Part shown: positions 1 through 10,207 of the stretch, one piece after another
Numbering within the stretch: the first letter of the stretch is position 1
Layout: every line of letters begins with the position of its first letter
Source: Xylogone sp. PMI_703
Taxonomy: Eukaryota > Ascomycota > Leotiomycetes
DNA: 64,000 nucleotides
NCBI GenBank assembly: GCA_021399445.1
Contig: JAJTUQ010000001.1
Location: forward strand, 8,618,001-8,682,000
Direction of reading: 5' to 3'
Position numbers and translations under genes: made by a program
The notes under the pieces: generated by a model
Seen by the model: the letters and a program-made list of their open reading frames with translations, nothing else
Databases searched by the model: none
What the model was told of the DNA's origin: nothing

Positions 1-929
1 TCGGGTTGTCTTGCAGAACGCTTCGTGGCCGACTACGCCGGCTCCCAATTCCGGCAATCTTTAAGGATACATGCAATATTAGCTGTTGTGAATTAGCTAT
101 GAGTCATCAGTGTGGAAATTTTTCGTAGCTCAACGCAGCTATGAATGCAGTTTCTATCACTCTGGTTATGTAGGGGGTAGTTAGTGGATAGTAGGTAGGC
201 TAAAGGAGTTGAATTAGTTTCAATGAAAAACAAACGTATTAATATCCCGGCCTCTGCGAAATCCACTATCATTTGCAAAGTTATATGGCTATAGCACACA
301 GATTAGTCTCGAGCCCTGAACTTAGGCCTGATCTAAAGGCACCTCCGGTTTACCTATCGGCAACCAGAAATAACCTTACAAGAGAGAATCACTAGGAATA
401 CGAAGTTACGACATAATGTGTCTTTACTTAGGAGCGAGTGAGTTCTCAGATGGTTGAAAGCTAGAGATTACCCGTAAAGGATTGCTTAGGTATGTAGTTA
501 GATTACAGTAGTCGCCCAAATAGCATCGGTGGATCTCCTTGTGTGGCTATAATGACAAGTTATATAACAAAGTAAATAATATTATAGTCCCTTCTGATAT
601 CAACAATTGTTGTGCTTGCAGCCGCATGCGTCGTAACTTCTGCGCAGGCTTTCGAATATTCCTACAGGCACATCTCACTCAGCTCTCTTTCTGTGACAAG
701 TGACGCCTTTCCGAGGTAATGTCGTAATCGAAGAATAGTTTAATGGAGAACAACACAGCACAGTGCGGCACCGACAAGAGATTATATATCACACGTAATC
801 TTGAATGTAATGTTAGACTATCACATGATCTATAATAATAATTGCACAGATGGAGACCGAAGACCAAATATCAATCATATTGTGCCATTTTCAGTCAACC
901 GGTCCAAAACCTTGGATGGAAGGCGGCCA
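1..929. other. intergenic, no gene seen
   Basis: AT-rich sequence downstream of the GH105-type gene, which ends at its right border. Open frames here are short, lack recognisable domains and show no convincing exon joins. I see no RNA gene, repeat or transposon end. Confidence 0.6.
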
Positions 930-3900
930 TCAAGGGGAACAGCGATACTGTTGTGACGTCCCACCAAAGTAGAGTGCACCGCCATTACACTCCTTCGACT
1001 GGCTACCATCTTCTACGCAATTGGCGTAGAACTGGCCATTCTGGTTGATCCAAAGGCTGTCACCACCGCAGCCCTCCCAAGTAAAACCACACTGGCCCCC
1101 GGTACAGAACTCAACACTGCATGGGTTGAAGGGGTCCTGGCTCAGGACGGAAAAGTTACAGATGTCATCGCCGTCTTTCCAGGCGACATTGACAATATAG
1201 ATGGGCGGCGGAGGATCGAAGACATCCACTGTGATGAATCCGATATCAATGCCAAACTTGGGGGGCGATGGTGGAGGGGGAGGAGGAGGAGGCGGCGGTG
1301 GCGGTGGTGGCGGTGGAGGTGGTGGTGCGGGTGTGCAGGGACAACCAAAGAAGTTGTGCAAGCATATCCATCCATTGCCGGTGTTCGCTCCATTGCAGCC
1401 GTCCTGGTCACATCGATGGCTTCCACATGTGTTCTACAATTGAATTAGCTTTTATAGTGACAGATAACAGGGTTTTGGATGCTGGTTTCAGGCCTGAACT
1501 TACGGAAGTTGGGTTACATGGGCAGCCTGGAAAGTTCCCTGTGCACATCGCCGGAGCCTGGCTGCTGGTGAACGCGCCTTTGCAGCCGTTCAAGTCGCAG
1601 CTTTGCGGCTGACCACACGTTTTCTACGTCCATCACATTAGCTATGATCCCCTTTGTATGATATAAGAGAAGCATCAACTTACAGAAGTTGCAGTACACT
1701 GGCACCCAACAAAGTTGCCCTGGCAATGGGCTACCCCTGAGCTATCAAATGCGCCAGCACAGCCATTCAGGTCACAACTCTGAGGAGAGCCGCAAGTATT
1801 GGACGTAGCCTGGCAATTGCAACCTTTGAAAAAGTTGGTGCATTGTGGTACTGTCTCCAGTCCTGAGAACGCTCCAGCGCAATTGTTCTTGTCACAACTT
1901 TGAGCCTGTCCACAGGTATTTGCTGTAGGTGTACATTCGCAACCTTCGAAATTGCCCGTACAGAAAGCCTTACCGTTGGATAGGTCGAAGGCACCAGCGC
2001 AACCATTGAGATCACAACTTTGAGGCGATCCACAGGTGTTAGATGTAGCTGTACACTCGCAGCCCTCAAAGTTCCCGGTACATTGCGCAAATTTAGTTAA
2101 ACCATTGAATGCTCCAGCACAGCTATTCAAATCACAACTCTGGCGATTGCCACAGGTATTAGATGTTGCTGTACATTCGCAACCTTCAAAATTGCCCGTA
2201 CATTGCGGAAATTTCGTATTACCGTTAAAGGCTCCAGCACACCCATTGAGATCACAGCTTTGGCGGTTACCACAAGTATTATCCGTTGCTGCACACTCAC
2301 AACCTACGAAATTTCTGGTGCACTGGGCAAACTTGGTTGCACCGTTGAATGTGCCTGCGCACCCATTCAAATCACAGCTTTGACGAGGTCCACAAGTATT
2401 AGCTGTTGCAGTACATTCGCAACCCTCGAAATTGCCTGAACATTGGGGAAATTGCAATGCACCGTTGAATTTGCCGGCACAGCCATTTAAGTCACAGCTC
2501 TGACGAGGCCCGCAGGTATTAGAGGTTGCTGTACACTCACAGCCCACAAAGTTCCCACTGCATTGAGCAAATTTGGTTGCTCCGTTGAATTTGCCGGCAC
2601 ATCCGTTCAGATCACAGCTCTGGTGATCCCCACAGGTATTGTCAGTGGCAGTACACTCGCATCCTACAAAATTCCCTGTGCATTTGGCAAAGGCTTCCTG
2701 ACCGTCAAATGCCCCAGCACAGCCATTCAAATCACAGCTTTGGTGGGCTCCACAGGTATTGTCTGTTGCAGTACATTCACAGCCTACAAAGTTGCCTGTG
2801 CATTGAGGGAAGACAGCTACGCCGTTGTATGCTCCGGCACACCCATTGAGATCACAGCTCTGGTGTGGGCCACAAGTATTGTTTGTGGCAGTACAGCCAC
2901 AACCCACAAAGTTGCCGGTGCACTGAGCGAATTGAGTAGCACCATTGAACTCTCCGGCACAGCCATTCAAATCACAACTTTGGTGTGGGCCACAGGTGTT
3001 GTCTGTAGGGGTACACTCGCAACCAACGAAGTTACCCGTGCATTTGGGGAAGACAGCTATGCCGTCATAGGCACCTGCACATCCGTTCAAATCACAACTT
3101 TGGTGTGGGCCACAGGTGTTGTCTGTTGGCGTGCATTGGCATCCTGTAAGTGGCCCTCCAGTACATGTAGCGAACACTGCTAAGCCGTTAAATTTTCCAG
3201 CACACCCATTCGCATCGCAACTCTGGGCAGGACCACAGGTGGAGCCTGGCGCTGCTGACATTGAAGTATATGTTACAGCGTGGTCCAGGACAGTCAGTAT
3301 ATCAATTGGCCCAATGCCGGAATGCGAAATGGTGGAAACGGAATTGGGTGGTGGCTGGCATATACCGGCATTAACGCAATCTCTATAAGCAGTATACATA
3401 TAGATTGTGAATGCCTGGCCTTCAGGAGACCCACTGGTAAACTCTGTTCTGTCAGTCCAAGCAAGTGGGTTCACAGCTGGGGCAAAGACACCGTCACCAC
3501 CCTGGTGCCGGGCAACATTCTTCCTGTTTGTATCCGCCCATGTAACATATTGCTGTGGGAACATTCCAGGGTCGTTAACGGCCATACGATATGCACAGGC
3601 TGTGAGCATTGAGGTCCCGGATATTTCACCAAACCAGCTACCATCATTGAGATAGTTGTGTAACAGGCCGTCATCAAAGCCCGAGGCCATGGCACCGTCA
3701 AGGATCTCTTTAATCCAACCTTTAAGCTGCCCAGCCTGGGAAGACATGCCAGATGATCCTGACCACTTCTGCAGAGTGTGTAACACGCGAACCATACCAT
3801 AGCAAGCCCAACCATTACCAGTGGACCACAGGCCGGTATCCTGGGACTGTGGACCAATGATGTGCTGCCAATTCTCAAATTGGCTGGTCTTGAGGACGTC

Positions 3901-4585
3901 TCTTTGCAAGCCACACTGAGCAACAACTTGAGACATTAGGCCCGCGTTGTTTTGTTGCACAGCATAATATGCCACTGTAAGGTTGTTAGAAAACGGTCGT
4001 TAGTCGTCATGCTTGAATTGGGTCTGAGGCATCTGTGAAACAAAGCTCGGAAGGAAACAAAAAACTTAGGAAACACATACAAAAAGGGGGTGCCATAGCC
4101 ATAAAGTCGGCCCAGATCTCAGCCACATCAGGCCTGTGAGAAATCGCACCGTTACTCCATTTGGGAGCCTGGTTGAGAATATAGTCGGCCTGGCGTTGAG
4201 CAGCACCAATATATACGTTGTTTGATTGTCCAAGAAGGATAGCTGATACACCAAGTGACGCTGGGTCACCAACAGCCGAGTCTGCAACAAGGACCTGCGA
4301 GTTGGTGTCTATAAATGCTTGGGCATAATTGAGAGAGACGATAGAAGGGTCGGCAGCTGGAATCTTGCCATTGGGGAATGGATTTGGGCCGAAAACAGAC
4401 AGCTCGTTGTTGTATAATTCAAGCAATGCTTCTGCGGCTGTTCCCCATTCCCAGGAATGCGATGCCTTGCTGATCAGCACCTGGGCAGCCAAAGAAACGT
4501 CGTAGCCAGGGTCAGTGTCGGCAGCAGCTGTCCTGGCGAAAACGGCGACCAAGAGCGAGGCAATAGCCTCCTTGGCGAAGAGCAT
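930..4585 (-). CDS. secreted GH105-type six-hairpin hydrolase with 15 Cys-rich repeats
   Basis: Four exons, complement of 930..1433, 1504..1623, 1684..3974 and 4081..4585, give 1139 residues; all three introns have GTATGT/GTAAGT donors and in-frame joins. A signal peptide (about residues 1-22) is followed by a catalytic region of about 400 residues. It resembles fungal YteR-like unsaturated rhamnogalacturonyl hydrolases: the WADFMAMAPPFL stretch carries the Asp expected to be catalytic in GH105/GH88, and SGTSML lies further on. The family is normally about 380 residues. Here it is extended by fifteen repeats of about 40 residues, each with six cysteines (pattern NTCG..QSCDLNGCAG then QC, GC.C), a run of about 20 prolines, and a Cys-containing C-terminal domain of about 105 residues that I do not recognise. 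It is likely extracellular, acting on pectin-derived or other cell-wall oligosaccharides. The repeats may bind carbohydrate or wall; that is inference. The start ATG fits the signal peptide. Confidence 0.85.
1262..1330 (-). repeat. proline-codon microsatellite
   Basis: A GGN-type trinucleotide tract on the + strand codes for roughly 20 consecutive prolines on the - strand. It makes a stiff linker between the Cys-rich repeats and the C-terminal domain. Such tracts vary in length between strains. Confidence 0.8.
1334..3243 (-). repeat. 15 tandem 120-bp coding repeats (40 aa, six Cys each)
   Basis: The tract encodes fifteen head-to-tail copies of a Cys-rich unit. Thirteen lie in one large exon with a strict 120 bp period, one is exactly a 120 nt exon of its own, and the last is in the final exon before the proline run. 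Middle copies are most alike and end copies diverge, as expected when internal units are duplicated by unequal exchange. Confidence 0.9.
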
Positions 4586-7031
4586 TTTGGCCCCTGTTCT
4601 GTCCCTTAAAGATAGAATTTATCGACAGAACATCCCCGAGGCGTGCAGAGAAGAAAAACGTGCCCGAGAAGGGGGAATAGCCCGGTGATTTTATAGATGG
4701 GCAAGTGTGATACCAATGGAACCTGTACAGCGGCTAGTCCCTCAACATCCATCGCGTAGCATGTGCTTAAATTCTTACATTCACTACTGTGGTGATTACT
4801 ATGACAAGCGATGTTCCGACGCTGGTATTGAGCTGAGATGAAGTCTAGAAGCTTTAGAGACCCCGATGCACTCGGCCCGGTAATACGTTGCTAGTCAGAT
4901 TTGGGAGCATGCTCTCTCACTGCCCTAAATTCTTACTTTAGTATAAAGGCAGAGTTAGATAAAACTAAAATTACTACCACAGCACTTGTGCAGCTTTGGT
5001 TAGCCTTCCTCCGAGAATCTCCGCAGCGTGTATAAAATTTTCTATTGACCTACGCTTTGCCTGACCGACTACAGTACCGCGGAGCCGCTTATTACAAAAT
5101 GATTGAGTATGTTACTACCCAAGTTCATCAAAATCGTGCATTTCGCATTTCATTGTATTGGAACTTGGTTGCTGAAAGGGATGTCCCTGTAAGTTACAGC
5201 GAGAATAAGTGGTTGGCACCGATTTATCGGATGGCTGCTATGGCATACACTCCTCGTATTAGGTCCGAACAACGCCACACACTTGTGATAAGGTTAATGT
5301 ATTACTTTTGTGGAGAAGGTCCCTGAGAACTGGTAAGCGACGTTGGACCAGGAACAGGGTGCGTAAAGGCGCATGTAGTAAGCTGGACATATTGAATCCT
5401 AAGCGGCACTTTGATACAGTAAACCATCAATGGCTACTGCGTATCGGACATGCTCCTCGAACCTGAGTGCGTGATTTCTTACCTGTGGAGTCAGACTTTG
5501 ATCGTATGGGAGCGAATTTATAATAATTTTCATCTTATGTTTGCCTACCACCTTCTCTATTCAGGCGACCTAATGCGCCAAGCCCTTTAGAACTGTGCAA
5601 AATAGTATGGCATGGTATGATACAGTCAGATATCTGACTGCTACAAGCCAAGCGAAGCTTTATTGTGTTTAGATACAGTTAGGTCTTACTGTATATTTAG
5701 CCAAGACTACAAGATCAAATGAACATATTAGCCTGGACCGATAGTAGATATTATTACACTAAAGAAACCGTGCCCGGCAATCATTGGCTGTATCGTACGG
5801 AGTGGGGCAATACAGGATAAAGCTTAAAGCTGTTAAAGCTTACAGGCCAAGCAACGTATTTCTCAATTGAGTGAGTACTCGCTCTAAAACCTGGGTAAAT
5901 TAACCAATATTGTGTATCAATAGCTACGCAATTGGCCAATGTATCATAAATCCTTATCAGTAAGAGCAATATGTGGTGTGGAATGGCAGCTTTACCCGCA
6001 ATTTAAAGATTTAGGCCTCGTGAATCCCTTCGCTAGGCTAACTCACACTAGTGATTGGTCACTCTGATCTTACTGTACTATACTAGGCTAGTTATGATCC
6101 CCCTTTAACTTCAATGGGAAAAGCAAATTTTTGGGAAATGCAGATAGCTTCACCGAAGCAAAGTCTCCACAGCGGATGAATGGTGCCTGGACTACAACTG
6201 GGGATTGCCGAGTCAAAAGGACAATGAAACCCACGTACTGTGGCCCTGCGTTAAGCTATGGGCTTATGCTTATATACCCAATGGCTCTGGTAAGAATTCA
6301 TGATTAGTCGAGAGGAATAACCAAATGTGAAAGCGGCCATCTACCAATATTTGGCTAAGCTTTCCAATTGGGTTGCTCGGCGATTCCTTTCTTCCTCCAC
6401 TTTGTCGGGACTGGAAAGTGCGTCCTCTCGGAAAGAGATGCTTACGCTCTCACGTCGACTAAAGCAATTATAAGGCCAGAGCCAAAGGCACCTGAAAATT
6501 ACTGTCCATTGGACCGTACTACCCGCGTTACGGTTCTTGTTCAAATTGATACATGCGTTGCTGATGAAGTAGCTGACATAGTGGTACCTGACTCTCCACC
6601 AAAATTTGGTGGATCGCGAAGTATCACAATGCCAATTATTTATTCTCGCAACAACGAGATAATTATTTATGGCAACATTTCAATACAATTGTGCATCATT
6701 TCGGCGCCTGTCACCTCCTCGCCGGAGATAATAGTGTATAAAACATTTTCCTTCGCTCTAGAAAATCATAAGTGTCACATCAGGTTAATAAACAGGTTGT
6801 ATGGAGTACTGTGAGACGGCTGGCCGGAAAAACCGAGAAACCCGAAGCCGTCGTGTAGCATTGCCACGTGACAGGCACGTCTGCCTGAGCCGTGAACGGC
6901 CCAAAGCGGAAACGCTAAATCTAAATGGGAAGCCCTCCTGAATGCTTACCATAGACCTAACATATTCGTAGAAGCACCACGCCTGAGCAATACCAGTAAA
7001 GAAAGAAATATCACGGGATTTGAAAGACAAG
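4586..7031. other. long intergenic stretch, no gene supported
   Basis: It holds the upstream region of the GH105-type gene and of the DUF2461 gene. Open frames of 93 residues (5045..5326, starting with a non-ATG codon) and 148 residues (6368..6814) have no recognisable domain, motif or signal peptide, and their composition looks random. A decayed mobile element cannot be excluded between about 5.0 and 6.3 kb, but I found no terminal repeats. Confidence 0.5.
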
Positions 7032-8486
7032 ATGCCTGCGAGAAGATCAAAACGCGTCAAAACCACGTCCTCGCGCTCGTTGTCGAAGAAGGAATTAGCC
7101 ACCTCTTCCGGCTCGGATTTCGAGGAGTCCGAGTCGGATTCAGAAAGACGGCCTAAGAAGCAGAGAAAGAATTTACCAGGCCGTAGCAAAAAAGCTCCTA
7201 TTGGAAGTTCCGAAGATACTGGCAGTGATGATGAATCCAAGCCGCCTCGGGAAGTCATCATTCCACTTCCTAGGGCGCGGTCGCCGGGTAATATCCAATA
7301 TCGGGATGAGAGAATCCACCCCAATACCATGCTATTTCTGGCGGATCTCAAAGCAAATAATAACCGGGAGTGGATGAGATGTACGTATCGCTCAGATTTA
7401 CAATCATCCTCGTTACTAAGTGAATCAATATTTAGTTCATGATGAAGACTTTCGTCAGTCACAAAAAGACTTTTCATCCTACATTGAGCGTCTGTCAGAA
7501 TTAGTTATTGAGAAAGATGAGACGATTCCTGAGTTGCCTGTTAAGGATATCGTAAGTGAGATCTATATTGGTTATCCGGTGTCATATACTGATATATTCG
7601 AAGATCTTTCGAATTTATAGAGACATTAGGTTCTCGAATGACAAAACCCCATACAAGGTATGATTGCACTTAACTTTTTGGACGACTTAGGCTAATACGG
7701 TAAAGCCTCATTTCTCAGCCGCATGGTGAGTACTTTGAGCCAGGGCTTCTAGACATTTACTTACTTTCTCTCAGGTCACGAACTGGCAGAAAAGGGTCTT
7801 ACGCAGCCTACTATGTTCATATCCAACCTGGAGGGCAAAACTTTATTGGTACTATCTTCTTTATAGAATCCCGTGATCATCACATATAGTAAACTGATAC
7901 TCGTGGTAGGTGGTGGCCTGTGGCAACCGCAAGCATCCTCTTTAGAGAGACTAAGGGATGATATTGACCGGCGACCACAAAGAATAAAGCGAGCACTCAT
8001 GACAGAAGGGATGCGTCGCGATTTCTTCGGGGGACTTAAGAATGAGAAGTCTGTAGTGGCAGCGTTCACTAAGATGAATGCCGAAAATGCACTGAAGACT
8101 AAGCCACGTGTATGTGTACTGATCCCCCAGTTTTGTAGTGATACTGATACTGATGATAATGCTCTCGCTACTAGGATTACGATGCTAATCACCGTGATAT
8201 CGAGCTGTTGAAGCTGAAAAACTTTACTATCAGCAAGAAAATTGATGATTCCGAGGTTACTGGTGATGATAGTCTTCAGCGTATCTCAACCTACATAGCA
8301 TCCATGGTTCCATTTGTGAGTATTTTACCCTGCATAAATAAATTTAAGAAGAATTTTTCTATATTTATGTCACATAATTGGTCGAAACTGACTCAGGACT
8401 GCGTAATCCAGATCACGTACTTGAATAGCGTTGTTATGCCAGATCGAAACGCAGCAGATGATGATGATAGCGAGAATGATGATTAG
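7032..8486 (+). CDS. DUF2461 (TIGR02453) family protein
   Basis: Eight exons, 7032..7380, 7436..7551, 7604..7657, 7706..7725, 7775..7848, 7910..8109, 8175..8315 and 8412..8486, join in frame to 342 residues. Exon borders were set by family-like motifs that appear only after splicing: RDIRFSNDKTPYK across exon 3, PHFSAAW in the 20 nt exon 4, YYVHIQPG, and GGGLWQP across the exon 5/6 border. The N-terminus (about 100 residues) is basic and Ser/acid-rich, typical of fungal members and suggestive of nuclear location. The DUF2461 domain follows, and the protein ends in an acidic tail. Biochemical role is unknown. Two ATGs are possible (7020 and 7032); I chose the second because MPARRSKR resembles a typical basic start. 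The stop is a TAG followed in frame by 14 more acidic-rich codons, so the tail may have been shortened. Confidence 0.85.
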
Positions 8487-8670
8487 AATGGGGATGAAGA
8501 CGAAAACGAAGGTGATGATGGTGAAGATTAATAGTGGGGGTAGTAATTTCATCTATTGATATGTGTAATTGTATGATAGTATTTTATTGCAATAGTTCTG
8601 CTTCTCCTACAGCGGTAAGGAAAAAAGGAAACCAGTTCATACCGCCATGTCCAAAACGAAGCTGAATTGA

Positions 8671-9153
8671 TCAGTAAAAGTGAACACCATCCTGGCCCAT
8701 TTTATCCTCCTCAGCCACTTTTTTCAACCCCGCTTTAGCCTTGAGCCCTATCCGCCTGCCCAGGCCTGGTAACCAGATCGACGGCGTACTCGATAGGTCG
8801 GGTCTCAGCCAGGGAATCTGAGTTATCCCCTTGCATGCCTCTCTCAGTTCGTTAAACATTCTATCATCATAGAAAGCGCCAGTGACCACAGCCGTCACTG
8901 GTCTACTGTAATTCTGCGTACCCAAGTTCCCGCTTGGTGGTAAACTCTCACCGCGAAGAATGGGAGGTAGGTCGACCAATGCAGTCTTATGATCTAAGAA
9001 CAGGTGTACTACTATTGCAGAAATCAGGAAAGTTGCAGCGGCTTGGGATGAACTAACCCTCATACCTTCGTACTCGGGTGCGACAGTTGCGATAACACCT
9101 TTGGCGATACCTGCATTTTGGCCCAAGATCACGATGGGGATTGACGTGGCCAT
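8671..9153 (-). CDS. small conserved fungal protein (142 aa), function unknown
   Basis: Two exons, complement of 8671..9011 and 9066..9153. The 54 nt intron has a GTATGA donor and AATAG acceptor and keeps the frame open, so an unspliced reading is also possible. The spliced form restores PEYEVVHL, which fits the pattern of small fungal proteins of about 130-150 residues that I recall from other genomes. The N-terminus (IPIVILGQNAGIAKGV) looks like a Rossmann-type strand-loop-helix. Later conserved-looking parts are LGTQNYSRP, VTGAFYDD and PWLRPDLS, and the end is GVHFY. No catalytic residues can be assigned. The ATG sits in CCATGG, a good translation-start context. Open frame continues upstream of this ATG, but that part does not resemble the family. 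Confidence 0.7.
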   Translation of the reverse strand: MATSIPIVILGQNAGIAKGVIATVAPEYEGMRVSSSQAAATFLISAIVVHLFLDHKTALVDLPPILRGESLPPSGNLGTQNYSRPVTAVVTGAFYDDRMFNELREACKGITQIPWLRPDLSSTPSIWLPGLGRRIGLKAKAGLKKVAEEDKMGQDGVHFY

Positions 9154-10207
9154 GGTTGAGATAGAGGATACCTTGCTATTTGACAATAGATTCACACTTG
9201 TGGCTAAACGTGCCGAGAGTGTGCAGTGGAAAGCCGCAAGGAGGACTGATGGATGCATCACGCGTGGAGTTCCGAGTATATACATTGATGACAGTTCCTT
9301 AGGCACCGCACCGGTCGAGATACAGTATGGTAAGATCTGCATTCTCCAATCACACAGAGGCTACGGAGCATACCTTCGGAACTCGGAGTGCGGACAAATT
9401 CCAGACGCAAATCCCGTAAGCTACCGCCCCAACTTCACCGAACTTTACAAACTCAGCTTCATGTATATGAATACATCGCGTCAATCTGTTCGCAATCAAT
9501 GCTTGTGGAGATTAGATACAAACTGTACGCGAAGGAATGAAAGATATCAGAATGTGATGTCTCTCAATACTTTTCTCCAAAGTTTATAAAATAGACCAGT
9601 GCGATAAATGGATTCAATCATGGCCCATCGCAAAGCGCTTCGGTTGATTCCTAACTCGTGCAGTAACTCTTGATACAAAAATCAAGTTGCTTTTATGTCT
9701 CTGCTTACAACTCTCCGAGAGTGATTTAAGAATAGTAATTCCATAGTCTATATGTGGACACGCGTAATCAACTATTGAAGGTGCCAAGCCGCAGGAATGC
9801 AAGGTCTTTAGTCCGATAAAACGAACAACCTTGACAAGCTCAAGCTCAAGCTGGGTTTGTAAAAGGACCACAAAAACACTTTCGCTCGATAGATCCCGAT
9901 CGGACGGAAAGTTACTCTCACAAAGAGTATTTCAGGGCAGCGATGAACCAAAAAGCGGGATTAAAGACACCTGGACAAGGGCGCCTCCAGCCAGACTGAG
10001 GGAGACGAGTGCGTTGAGCGGCTATCAAGCGTACTTCTTTAACGCCTGAGCATCAGCCTCACCAAGTCTATACCGCACATTCGATTAATATGCCACCCTC
10101 TTCAGCCTCTGTTTACGGACAGATTTACTTTCAAGTACGCAGGGCAACTTAGATCCTGTGTATGTCGAACCTATCCATCAAAAGGAAAACAAGATTAATC
10201 ATATCCC
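9154..10207. other. intergenic, no gene seen
   Basis: This lies upstream of the small conserved protein and downstream of the glycosyltransferase gene. A + strand frame at 9101..9589 overlaps the small gene antisense and has no recognisable content. Nothing else supported. Confidence 0.5.

Noticed and set aside
1201..1612. Gly-rich + strand frames
   Set aside because: Antisense of the proline-codon tract.
2563..3183. 206-residue + strand frame opposite the GH105 repeats
   Set aside because: It is the antisense reading of the 120 bp repeat array; its own periodicity comes from that array.
1167..3243. CRISPR-like periodic repeat
   Set aside because: The 120 bp period is a protein-coding tandem repeat in a eukaryotic gene, with no spacer structure.
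5045..5326. 93-residue frame as a transposon relic
   Set aside because: Starts without ATG, matches no transposase or reverse-transcriptase motif, and no repeat ends are nearby.
6368..6814. 148-residue + strand frame
   Set aside because: Random-looking composition, no domain, signal peptide or plausible splice extension.
6785..7477. 230-residue - strand frame
   Set aside because: Antisense shadow of the DUF2461 first exon, which has clear family sequence on the + strand.
9012..9065. 18-residue insertion in the small conserved protein
   Set aside because: It reads as an intron with GTATGA donor and AATAG acceptor, and removal restores the expected EVVHL context.
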